From assembly GCA_027038775.1 (NCBI GenBank), contig JALWGP010000305.1:2892-8501 (forward strand): 5,610 nucleotides of DNA, read 5' to 3'. The position numbers and the translations under genes were made by a program. Origin of the DNA: Sedimenticola sp. (GTDB lineage: Bacteria > Pseudomonadota > Gammaproteobacteria > Chromatiales > Chromatiaceae). Position 1 is the stretch's first letter, and each line of letters starts with the position of its first letter. Below are positions 1 through 5,610 of this stretch, in pieces. The notes beneath the pieces were generated by a model. That model had not been told where the DNA came from. It made no database searches and saw nothing but the letters and a program-made list of their open reading frames with translations.

Positions 1-900
1 GTCCAGCGCCTCCACCATGGGTACGCCGGCGGCGAACATGGTGGAGGTGGTGCGGGCGAAGCGGGCCAGGGCGGACTTGTTGAGGATGGAGCCGAATATG
101 GGCGCCTTCAGCATGGCGCGGTCCACCATTTCCCGGAACTTGGGGGAGCGCTTCCACAGGTTGGAGAGAATGATCACCGTGGCCGCCAGCCCCAGCAGGA
201 TGGCCCACCAGTAGTCCCGGATGAACTTCGAAAGGTCGATGACGAGCTGGGTGAAGGCGGGCAGTTCCGCGCCGAAGCTCTGGAACAGCTCCTCGAAGGT
301 GGGTACCACGAAGATGAGCAGGATGGCGGTGACGATGATGCCCACCACGATGACCGCCGTGGGGTAGAAGAGCGCTTTCTTGATCTTCTTCTTGATGGAC
401 TCGGTCTTCTCCTTGTAGGTGGCGATGCGGTCCAGCAGGGTTTCGAGCACGCCGGCATGCTCGCCGGCCTCCACCAGGTTGCAGAAGAGGTCGTCGAAGT
501 AGAGCGGGTGCTTGCGCAGGGCATTGGTGAGGGAAGTGCCCCCCTCGATGTCGGCCTTGATGGTCAGGATCATCTCCTGCATGGCCGGATTGGTGTGGCC
601 CTTGCCCACGATGTCCAGGGCCTGCACCAGGGGAACCCCCGCCTTCATCATGGTGGCCAGCTGGCGGGAGAAGACGGCGATGTCGCCCGGGGTGATCTTC
701 TGCTTGCCGAAAGAGAGGGTGAACTGCCGCTGCACCTTGATCGGTGTCACCCCCTGTCGGCGCAGGTCGGCCTTCACCAGGGCATCGTTGGCGGCCCGCA
801 TCACTCCCTTGATCTTCTTGCCCCGCCGATCGGTGCCAACCCAGGCGAATTCGTAGGTCTTCTCGGGTTTCTTCTTCAGTGCCGCAGCTTTGGTGGCCAT
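1..900 (-). CDS. pilC: Type IV pilus inner-membrane platform protein PilC (3' end cut by window edge)
   Basis: PilC is the polytopic inner-membrane platform on which the PilB and PilT motors act during pilus assembly and retraction. 300 codons are visible with no internal stop; the family is usually about 400 residues, so roughly the last quarter is missing at the left edge. The protein starts MATKAAALKKK. It carries the internal repeat of the T2SSF fold: residues 75-96 (AVFSRQLATMMKAGVPLVQA, then LD) and 279-300 (ARFARTTSTMFAAGVPMVEA, then LD) share 13 of 22 positions. Membrane segments lie at about residues 178-200 and 230-247. The ATG follows the pilB stop by 5 bases. An AAGGA ribosome site lies 9 bases upstream, inside the end of pilB, so the two genes are co-transcribed and probably translationally coupled. 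The identification is firm. Confidence 0.96.
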   Translation of the reverse strand, partial: MATKAAALKKKPEKTYEFAWVGTDRRGKKIKGVMRAANDALVKADLRRQGVTPIKVQRQFTLSFGKQKITPGDIAVFSRQLATMMKAGVPLVQALDIVGKGHTNPAMQEMILTIKADIEGGTSLTNALRKHPLYFDDLFCNLVEAGEHAGVLETLLDRIATYKEKTESIKKKIKKALFYPTAVIVVGIIVTAILLIFVVPTFEELFQSFGAELPAFTQLVIDLSKFIRDYWWAILLGLAATVIILSNLWKRSPKFREMVDRAMLKAPIFGSILNKSALARFARTTSTMFAAGVPMVEALD

Positions 901-905
901 GTCCG

Positions 906-2624
906 TCAATCCTTGGTGATCCGGTTGATCTCTTCCAGGCTGGTGATCCCGGCTTTCACCTTCATCAGCCCGGCGGTGCGCAAGTCATAATAGTAGCCCT
1001 CCTTCAAGGCCAATTCTTTGAGCTGTATTGCATTTCCCTCTTCCATGATGAGCTGTCCGATGGCTTCGGTCACCGGCAGGATCTCGAAGACGCCCACCCG
1101 GCCCCTGTAGCCATTGGTGCACTTGTCGCAGCCCACCGCTTTGTAGATGGTGAGTCCTTCGGCCACCTCCGCCTCGGTGAATCCCTCTTCCAGCAGGGCG
1201 GTGCGCGGCAGCTCCTCGGGTACCTTGCAGTTTTCGCACAGCCTTCGGGCCAGGCGCTGGGCCATGATCAGGTTCACCGAGGAGGCGATGTTGTAGGGCG
1301 GGATGCCCATGTTGGCCAGGCGGGTGAGCGTCTGGGGGGCGTCGTTGGTGTGCAGGGTGGAGAGCACCAGGTGACCGGTCTGGGCCGCCTTCACCGCGAT
1401 CTCGCCCGTCTCCAGGTCACGGATCTCGCCCACCATGATGATGTCCGGGTCCTGGCGCAGGAAGGCGCGCAGCGCCTCCGCAAAATCCAGCCCGGTGGCC
1501 GTGTTGATGTTGACCTGGTTGATGCCCTCCACCTGGATCTCCACCGGGTCCTCCGCCGTGGAGATGTTCACTTCCGGCCGGTTGAGGATGTTGAGCGCGG
1601 TGTAGAGAGAGACCGTCTTACCCGACCCGGTGGGGCCGGTGACCAGGATCATGCCGTAGGGTCGGTGGATGGCCTTGAGGAAGAGCTCTTTCTGGTCCTC
1701 CTCGAAGCCCAGGGCGTCGATGCCCACCTTGGCGGCGCTGGAGTCGAGGATCCGCAGCACCACCTTCTCGCCGTACACCGTGGGACAGGTGTTCACCCGG
1801 AAGTCGATGGCCTGGTGCTTGGAGATCTTCAGCTTGATGCGGCCGTCCTGCGGCACCCGCCGCTCGGCGATGTTGAGCCGCGCCATCACCTTCAGGCGGG
1901 AAGAGATGCGCTGGGCGATGTTCACCGGCGGCGACGCCTTTTCGTAGAGCATGCCGTCCTGGCGGAAACGGATGCGGTAGCTCTTCTCGTAGGGCTCGAA
2001 GTGGATGTCCGAGGCGCCACTGTTGATGGCATCGAGGAGGATCTTGTTGACGTAGCGCACCACCGGTGCCTCGTCCACCTCCTGGCTCTCCTCGTCTCCT
2101 CCCCGTTCCTCCTCGCCCAGGTCGAAGTCGATGTTCTCCAGGTTCTCCTCCAGGAGCATGCCCATGGCGTTTTCCTGGGCCTCCGAGATCTCTTCGAGAA
2201 CCCGGTTGAGCTTGTCCTCCTCGACGAGGACGACCTCGATGGAGAGGCCGGTATGGAACTGGAACTCCTTGATTCCCTCCTGGTTGGTGGGGTCGGAAGC
2301 GGCCAGGAACAGGCGCTGGCCGCGCCGGAATATGGGGATGAGGCGATGCCTTCGGATCAGCTCCTCGTCCACGAGATCCAGCGGAAAGGATTCCCGGTTG
2401 AGGGCGTCCATGTCGAGCAGGGGAAGGCCGAACTCCTGGTGGGCGAGGATCGCCACCTTGCGCGCCTCCAGCACTCCGTTGCCGACCAGGTAATCGAGGA
2501 GGGGAAGGCCCGCCTTGTCGGCGGCCTCGCTGGCTTCCCGGGCCGTTTCCGCGGCGAGGAGCCCGCTGTTGACGAGAAACCGGGCCAGTCCTTTCAGTTC
2601 GTTGGCATGCAGGGTTTCAGCCAT
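906..2624 (-). CDS. pilB: Type IV pilus extension ATPase PilB
   Basis: This is the cytoplasmic hexameric ATPase that powers pilin polymerisation through PilC. It has 572 residues, normal for PilB. An N-terminal MshEN-type domain (about residues 8-150) is followed by an acidic linker (DLGEEERGGDEESQEVDE). The GspE-type ATPase core has Walker A GPTGSGKT at 330-337, the Asp box/Walker B DPDIIMVGEIRD at 392-403 (Glu400) and the His box HLVLSTLHTND at 418-428. A tetra-cysteine zinc site (Cys463, 466, 499, 502) is typical of assembly ATPases and absent from PilT. I chose the ATG at 2624: a GGAG lies 11 bases upstream and MAETLHANELKGLARFLVN resembles normal PilB N-termini. An in-frame ATG 42 bases further up (2666) has no ribosome site. 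No convincing sigma-70 promoter was seen upstream. All catalytic motifs are intact. Confidence 0.97.
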   Translation of the reverse strand: MAETLHANELKGLARFLVNSGLLAAETAREASEAADKAGLPLLDYLVGNGVLEARKVAILAHQEFGLPLLDMDALNRESFPLDLVDEELIRRHRLIPIFRRGQRLFLAASDPTNQEGIKEFQFHTGLSIEVVLVEEDKLNRVLEEISEAQENAMGMLLEENLENIDFDLGEEERGGDEESQEVDEAPVVRYVNKILLDAINSGASDIHFEPYEKSYRIRFRQDGMLYEKASPPVNIAQRISSRLKVMARLNIAERRVPQDGRIKLKISKHQAIDFRVNTCPTVYGEKVVLRILDSSAAKVGIDALGFEEDQKELFLKAIHRPYGMILVTGPTGSGKTVSLYTALNILNRPEVNISTAEDPVEIQVEGINQVNINTATGLDFAEALRAFLRQDPDIIMVGEIRDLETGEIAVKAAQTGHLVLSTLHTNDAPQTLTRLANMGIPPYNIASSVNLIMAQRLARRLCENCKVPEELPRTALLEEGFTEAEVAEGLTIYKAVGCDKCTNGYRGRVGVFEILPVTEAIGQLIMEEGNAIQLKELALKEGYYYDLRTAGLMKVKAGITSLEEINRITKD

Positions 2625-2715
2625 GGATCTGGATTCTCCGTGGAACTTCGAAGAAATTTCAACCATTTTGGGGGGAATGTTGGAAAAAGTCCATGGTGTC
2701 AGGAAGGGGTTTTAT

Positions 2716-2730
2716 GACGGGGTTCCCGTC
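2716..2730. repeat. Perfect short inverted repeat upstream of pilB
   Basis: GACGGG-GTT-CCCGTC is a perfect 6-base inverted repeat around a 3-base centre, 92 bases upstream of the chosen pilB start. No T-run follows on either strand, so it does not look like an intrinsic terminator. It could be an operator or a hairpin in the pilB leader RNA. A chance occurrence in GC-rich DNA cannot be excluded. Confidence 0.4.
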
Positions 2731-2775
2731 TTGCAAAGGGCGCGGGAGTCCTTCAACGCCAGTTGGACGCGGAAA

Positions 2776-2790
2776 TGTCAAGGGTTGACA
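2776..2790. promoter_or_regulatory. Candidate PilR (activator) binding palindrome upstream of pilA
   Basis: TGTCAA-GGG-TTGACA is a perfect palindrome flanked by A-rich sequence. Its centre (2783) is about 132 bases upstream of the predicted pilA start site, a normal distance for an enhancer-type site of a sigma-54 activator. In Pseudomonas aeruginosa PilR binds upstream of pilA at sites containing a TGTC core, and each arm here contains that core. The palindrome is seen directly; assigning it to PilR is inference from context. The right arm TTGACA also equals a sigma-70 -35 box, but no -10 box follows at the right distance. Confidence 0.55.
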
Positions 2791-2888
2791 AAAATGGGCA
2801 CTCCAGGGGGAGGAGGGGCAAAAAAAGAACGCGTGGTCATCGGACCAAATCGCTGTAGCCAAGGGGAGTTAGGGATGCTGTGCTCGGG

Positions 2889-2906
2889 TTGGCACGGAAG
2901 CTGCTT
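2889..2906 (+). promoter_or_regulatory. Sigma-54 (RpoN) promoter of pilA
   Basis: TTGGCACG-GAAG-CTGCTT matches the RpoN consensus TTGGCACG-N4-TTGC except for C in place of the first T of the -12 element. The invariant GG (2891-2892) and GC (2903-2904) are exactly 10 bases apart, as required. Transcription should start near 2915, giving a leader of about 78 bases before the pilA ATG. pilA of Pseudomonas aeruginosa is known to be transcribed by RpoN under PilS-PilR control; the same arrangement is inferred here. Confidence 0.88.
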
Positions 2907-2980
2907 TTGTTCACAACGTGTCCCGGCTAACCAGAGATGGGGTGGGCGCCAACTTACACGATTTTCAGAAATCCAACTGA

Positions 2981-2985
2981 AGGAG
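2981..2985 (+). promoter_or_regulatory. Strong ribosome binding site of pilA
   Basis: AGGAG, preceded by GA, lies 7 bases before the pilA ATG at 2993. It is a near-ideal Shine-Dalgarno sequence, as expected for an abundant structural subunit, and it fixes the start codon. Confidence 0.85.
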
Positions 2986-2992
2986 ACGTCAA

Positions 2993-3424
2993 ATGAAGAA
3001 ACAGTCCGGTTTTACCCTGATCGAATTGATGATCGTCGTTGCCATCATCGGCATCCTGGCGGCCATCGCGATTCCGGCTTATCAGGACTACACGGTTCGG
3101 GCCAAAGTGTCGGAAGTGCTGGGTATTGCTTCTGCAGCCAAGACTTCCATCTCCGAATACTATAGCTCCATGGGATCGATGCCCGCGAATGCCAGTGAGG
3201 CCGGCGTCAACACCAATGCCGCACAGAGCACCTACATCAGTAATGTTGCTTATTCCCGTAGCAGCACCACGGTTGCAAGGGTCACCTATACGGTTACCAA
3301 TCTGGGCCCCGCCAGCGGCAATATTGCCTTTGAAGGCACCGGGAGTGCCAACGGCGTGCAATGGACCTGTAACAATGCCGGGACCACGGTTGCTGATCAG
3401 TACCTCCCTGCAAACTGTCGCTAA
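2993..3424 (+). CDS. pilA: Type IVa major prepilin PilA
   Basis: PilA is the structural subunit of the pilus fibre. The 143-residue precursor has a six-residue basic leader, MKKQSG. PilD is expected to cleave after Gly6 and N-methylate Phe7, leaving a 137-residue mature pilin. The conserved glutamate (mature Glu5) is Glu11, followed by the hydrophobic helix [20 protein letters not shown], which serves as membrane anchor and fibre core. Cys126 and Cys142 bracket the C-terminal D-region loop and should form the usual disulphide. The chain ends ...NCR with Arg, so there is no C-terminal serine, the acceptor used by TfpO/PilO-type pilin glycosylation. A Ser/Thr-rich stretch at residues 79-102 (including [15 protein letters not shown]) could hold internal acceptor sites if the pilin is modified. 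Transcription is driven by the sigma-54 promoter upstream and a strong terminator follows. Confidence 0.96.
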   Translation: MKKQSGFTLIELMIVVAIIGILAAIAIPAYQDYTVRAKVSEVLGIASAAKTSISEYYSSMGSMPANASEAGVNTNAAQSTYISNVAYSRSSTTVARVTYTVTNLGPASGNIAFEGTGSANGVQWTCNNAGTTVADQYLPANCR

Positions 3425-3441
3425 TTCGGCATCTCGGGAAG

Positions 3442-3478
3442 AAACCACCGGTGGCTTTGGCTGCCGGTGGTTTTGTTG
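3442..3478 (+). terminator. Rho-independent terminator after pilA
   Basis: A perfect 10-base stem (AAACCACCGG at 3442-3451, CCGGTGGTTT at 3464-3473) with a 12-base loop runs into TTTTGTTG. It lies 17 bases after the pilA stop and 25 bases before the next gene. It should end most pilA transcripts, giving abundant pilin mRNA and only low-level read-through into the downstream membrane protein gene, for which no separate promoter is evident. Confidence 0.88.
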
Positions 3479-3502
3479 CGTTAGGAGCCCGGAAACCCAT
3501 TC

Positions 3503-5431
3503 ATGACAAGACCTTCACGAACAGCTTGGTTCATGCTGTGGGCTGCATTGGCGGCGGTGTTGGCCATGTATTGGCCGGGACTCGATGGAGGATTCTTGTT
3601 CGATGATTACGCCAATATCGTTTCCAATGAAAAGCTGAAAATAAAACAGCTTGATTTTCAATCTCTGGTGGCCGCCAGCCAATCGGGGGATGCCGGACCG
3701 CTCGGCAGGCCGGTAAGCCTGGCTTCCTTTGCGATCAATCACGCTCTTTTTGGCCTGGATGCCCGTTCATTCAAGCTCGTAAATCTGCTGATTCACTGCC
3801 TGACGGGAGTGTTTCTTTTCCTGATGACGGTCACCCTGTTGGAGTGCCTCGAGTGGAGAAAAGGCCGAGAAGAGGGCCTGCATCCCAGTATCATCGCGGC
3901 GGCGGCCGCCGTGCTTTGGCTTGTTCATCCCCTGCACCTGAGTACGGTTCTCTACGCTGTTCAGCGCATGGCGGAGCTCTCCGCTCTTTTCACCGTGGTG
4001 GGCTTGTGGCTTTATCTCCGGGGACGCTTGCGGCAACTTCACGGCAAGCCCGCTGTTTTTCATTTTCTCGGAGTGTTCGGGTTCTGTCTTCCCCTGGCCG
4101 TGTTCAGCAAAGAGAACGGGGCTCTTCTTCCCCTATACCTGTTTGTCCTGGAATGGACTGTGCTTCGTTTCCGGCTTCCCGGAGAGGCCGCGTCCATTCG
4201 TTTCCGACGTCTTGTCTACCTGGTGATGGTGGTCGGTGTGGTCTCCGTTTTGGGGTATCTGTTGGCACATCCCGGAGTGGTGCTGGGAGGATATGAAAAC
4301 CGGGAATTCACACTGTTCCAGAGATTGCTGACTGAAACCAGGGTGCTCTGGTTCTATATCAGCCTCCTGATCGTGCCTGCAACCAGCCGGATGGGATTGT
4401 TCCATGACGATATATCCGTATCCCACGGGCTTTTCGATCCGGTATCGACCGCCATGGCGCAACTCGGGCTGCTGTTGCTGGTCGGGCTGGCATTGTGGAT
4501 CCGGAAACGTCAGCCGGTTATGGCGTTTGGAATTTTCTTCTTTTTGGCGGGCCATGTTCTGGAATCCACCGTTTTTCCCCTGGAGTTGGCATTTGAGCAT
4601 CGTAATTACCTTCCTTCTTATGGGCTCATGCTGTCGCTCTCATGGCTTCTTCTCGTATCGGCTGCACCTTTCTTCTCCACTCCAAGGTTGTCGTTGGTGA
4701 CCGTTTTCGGGTTTGTCCTGGTTTTCTCTTTGAGCACCTTTTCCCGGGCCGTTTCTTGGGGGGATCCGGTTACTTTTGCATTTACCGAAGCGGCGCACCA
4801 CCCCGGGTCGGCGAGAGCGCAATATGAGCTGGGAAGGGCCTATGCGGATGCACTGGATGCAAACCCGTCCATGTTGTATCTCTACCCGCTTGCGGTGATG
4901 CAATTGGAAAGGTCTTCCAGGTTGTCTGGTTCCCTGAACGACGGGCTTTTCCGGCTCCTGCCTCTCAGTAATCGTTTTGCCGGAAAGATTCCAGAAACCT
5001 GGGTCGAGGCCCTGGTGGAGCGGTTGTCGCGTGGCGTGTATCCCGCCAACAATGTGAACCTCATGGATTGGCTGGTAAGCTGTCCTGGTGGAGATGCCCG
5101 TTGTGAGATTCCTCCAAAGCTGATTGAAACATTGCTGAAGGCTTCTCTCGATAACCCCAACCTGGTGGGTCGGGCGCGGTCGGAATTGCTGGTGGTTGCC
5201 AGCAAATTCTACCTGGAGAAAATGAAGGATCGGTCTGCGGCATTGGCATTCATCAAGGACGCGGTGGCCAGCGCCCCGGATGTTCCACGCTTTCATATCT
5301 ATCTTGCGCAACTGTTGCAGGCGATGGGGAGGGGTGAGGAGGCGCTCGTTGAGTTGGAACGGGCGGAACTGTTGGATGTCTTTGGGGCCCATCGGCCCGA
5401 GATTGTTCAGTTGCGTTCTGCCTTGCAATAA
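3503..5431 (+). CDS. GT-C-fold membrane glycosyltransferase-like protein with C-terminal TPR-like domain, probable pilin modification
   Basis: This is a 642-residue polytopic inner-membrane protein. About 11-12 hydrophobic segments fill residues 8-412 (e.g. 8-26, 91-112, 128-150, 236-255, 317-334, 338-360, 395-412); a soluble, probably periplasmic, helical domain covers about 415-642. GT-C signs are FLFDDYANI at 31-39, with an Asp-Asp pair (34-35) just after the first membrane segment where these lipid-phosphosugar-dependent enzymes place catalytic acids, then GRPVS (68-72), HPLH (142-145), SKENG (202-206) and EHRNYLPSYG (365-374). The combination resembles TMTC-like proteins, which also join a GT-C membrane part to TPRs. 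Residues 577-625 look like a TPR-type helix pair (AALAFIKDAVASAPD... EEALVELERAELL). Lying directly behind pilA, it is a candidate pilin glycosyltransferase or oligosaccharyltransferase, similar in placement to tfpW of Pseudomonas aeruginosa. Substrate and sugar are unknown. GGAA lies 8 bases before the ATG; an AGGAG is 15 bases away. GC is visibly lower than in pilB/pilC, suggesting an accessory gene. Confidence 0.8.
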   Translation: MTRPSRTAWFMLWAALAAVLAMYWPGLDGGFLFDDYANIVSNEKLKIKQLDFQSLVAASQSGDAGPLGRPVSLASFAINHALFGLDARSFKLVNLLIHCLTGVFLFLMTVTLLECLEWRKGREEGLHPSIIAAAAAVLWLVHPLHLSTVLYAVQRMAELSALFTVVGLWLYLRGRLRQLHGKPAVFHFLGVFGFCLPLAVFSKENGALLPLYLFVLEWTVLRFRLPGEAASIRFRRLVYLVMVVGVVSVLGYLLAHPGVVLGGYENREFTLFQRLLTETRVLWFYISLLIVPATSRMGLFHDDISVSHGLFDPVSTAMAQLGLLLLVGLALWIRKRQPVMAFGIFFFLAGHVLESTVFPLELAFEHRNYLPSYGLMLSLSWLLLVSAAPFFSTPRLSLVTVFGFVLVFSLSTFSRAVSWGDPVTFAFTEAAHHPGSARAQYELGRAYADALDANPSMLYLYPLAVMQLERSSRLSGSLNDGLFRLLPLSNRFAGKIPETWVEALVERLSRGVYPANNVNLMDWLVSCPGGDARCEIPPKLIETLLKASLDNPNLVGRARSELLVVASKFYLEKMKDRSAALAFIKDAVASAPDVPRFHIYLAQLLQAMGRGEEALVELERAELLDVFGAHRPEIVQLRSALQ

Positions 5432-5441
5432 GAATGAAATT

Positions 5442-5466
5442 TAAACCGCCCCGGATATACCGGAGA
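5442..5466. repeat. Terminal inverted repeat of an IS3-family element (transposase-3' end)
   Basis: TAAACCGCCCCGG, followed by ATATACCGGAGACC, closely matches the end common in many IS3-family elements (TGAACCGCCCCGG... CCGGAGG...), with G replaced by A at the second base. Read on the minus strand in the transposase frame, the stretch after the stop gives LRLNGLRYIRGGL. This matches the non-coding tail often seen at these IS ends, which reads like LKPNxLRQTRGGS. The outer tip is 10 bases beyond the stop of the preceding gene. The opposite end and any target duplication lie outside the window. Confidence 0.72.
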
Positions 5467-5480
5467 CCATTTAGCCTGAG

Positions 5481-5610
5481 TCAGGCCACCTTGACTGATT
5501 CCTTCTTTCGACGATAACGTGTCACTTCCATGTCTGCCGATGACATATCGGCGATGGGTTCCGACGAGCAGCGGTGGTTGCACCCCTCCGCCCATTCCAG
5601 GGTGGCATGT
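5481..5610 (-). pseudogene. C-terminal remnant of IS3-family transposase (OrfB, DDE/rve type), 5' part outside window
   Basis: The minus-strand frame from 5609 to the TGA at 5483-5481 gives 42 residues: HATLEWAEGCNHRCSSEPIA, then DMSSADMEVTRYRRKKESVKVA. It aligns with the conserved end of IS3-family OrfB, which typically reads ATLEWVDWFNHRRLLEPIG followed by NIPPAEAEARYY. Matches include ATLEW, NHR, EPI, the Ala and Glu of PAE, and the Tyr near the end. The normally invariant WFN and RRLLEP are degraded to GCN and RCSSEP. CTGCTC, the codons expected for Leu-Leu, is present but out of frame, hinting at small compensating insertions or deletions. The catalytic DDE residues would lie upstream, outside the window. 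Called a pseudogene because of this decay; a diverged functional copy is less likely. Confidence 0.68.

Larger units (their letters stand above)
2625..2992. promoter_or_regulatory. Divergent pilB/pilA intergenic regulatory region
   Basis: 368 bases without a gene separate the divergent pilB and pilA starts. The region contains the pilA sigma-54 promoter, a TGTCAA/TTGACA palindrome, a GACGGG/CCCGTC palindrome near pilB, and a pilA leader of about 78 bases. I found no tRNA, no plausible small ORF and no convincing sigma-70 promoter for pilB. The best pilB candidate is CATAAA on the minus strand (read from TTTATG at 2711-2716), with a poorly spaced TTTGCA upstream. I also looked for an IHF consensus between the palindrome and the promoter and did not see one. 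Confidence 0.75.
5442..5610 (-). mobile_element. IS3-family insertion sequence, transposase-3' end only; continues past window
   Basis: The terminal repeat at 5442-5466 and the transposase C-terminus at 5481-5610 mark one end of an IS3-family element inserted just downstream of the glycosyltransferase-like gene. Only about 169 bases are visible. Sequence divergence in the transposase tail and the altered terminal base suggest an old, probably inactive copy, but whether the rest is intact cannot be judged here. Confidence 0.7.

Noticed and set aside
457..990. Plus-strand open frame of 177 codons over pilC and the end of pilB
   Set aside because: It is antisense to conserved PilC sequence and shows no recognisable domain or ribosome site.
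2625..2666. Upstream pilB start at 2666 (14 extra residues)
   Set aside because: There is no Shine-Dalgarno sequence before it (CCCCCC precedes it), and the start at 2624 gives a normal PilB N-terminus and length.
879..2717. Plus-strand open frame of 612 codons opposite pilB
   Set aside because: It lies antisense over the full pilB gene, whose ATPase motifs are all intact on the other strand. The translation is a His/Val/Leu/Gly-rich low-complexity product typical of antisense frames in GC-rich genes.
2785..2790. TTGACA as a sigma-70 -35 box for pilA
   Set aside because: No -10-like sequence follows at 16-18 bases (the DNA there is GGGGG-rich), and the hexamer is better explained as one arm of the palindrome.
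2800..2990. A tRNA gene near pilA, as seen beside some Pseudomonas pilin loci
   Set aside because: No cloverleaf-compatible arms or T-loop consensus were found in the region or after the pilA terminator.
2515..3165. Plus-strand open frame of 216 codons spanning the intergenic region and the start of pilA
   Set aside because: It crosses the pilB start, the sigma-54 promoter and the pilA leader out of frame with pilA, and has no coding character.
4640..5428. Minus-strand open frame of 262 codons
   Set aside because: It is a shadow of the glycosyltransferase-like gene, covering its last membrane segments and C-terminal helical domain; its translation is Arg/Gln/His-rich with no motif.
5407..5595. 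Minus-strand open frame of 62 codons at the right edge
   Set aside because: The neighbouring minus-strand frame ending at 5481 gives a clear IS3 transposase C-terminus, whereas this frame matches nothing and runs across the IS end.

Overview
The window is a type IV pilus locus from a fairly GC-rich Gammaproteobacterium. The genus cannot be named from the sequence. A Pseudomonas-like or sulphur-oxidising/purple-sulphur lineage would fit the pilB-pilC order, the divergent pilA and its sigma-54 promoter.

Left part (minus strand): pilB, the pilus extension ATPase, is followed after 5 bases by pilC, the inner-membrane platform protein. pilC runs off the left edge after 300 codons. pilD would be the usual next gene, but it lies outside the window.

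Middle: a 368-base divergent intergenic region separates pilB from pilA. It holds a well-matched sigma-54 (-24/-12) promoter for pilA and, about 130 bases upstream of the predicted start site, a perfect TGTCAA-GGG-TTGACA palindrome, a candidate PilR activator site. A second perfect palindrome (GACGGG-GTT-CCCGTC) lies nearer pilB. pilA encodes a complete 143-residue type IVa prepilin with a consensus leader and a C-terminal disulphide pair.

Right part (plus strand): a strong intrinsic terminator follows pilA. Beyond it lies a 642-residue polytopic membrane protein with GT-C glycosyltransferase features (an Asp-Asp pair in the first periplasmic loop, then HPLH, SKENG and EHRNYLP motifs) and a C-terminal helical, TPR-like domain. 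Its position directly after the pilin gene suggests a pilin-modifying glycosyltransferase or oligosaccharyltransferase, analogous in position to tfpW of some Pseudomonas aeruginosa strains. This is the least conventional gene here and the main point of interest.

Right edge: ten bases after that gene ends, the terminal inverted repeat of an IS3-family insertion sequence begins. It is followed on the minus strand by the eroded C-terminal end of the IS transposase, which continues out of the window. Together with the lower GC of the glycosyltransferase gene, this suggests that the flank downstream of pilA is the variable, accessory side of an otherwise conserved pilus locus.
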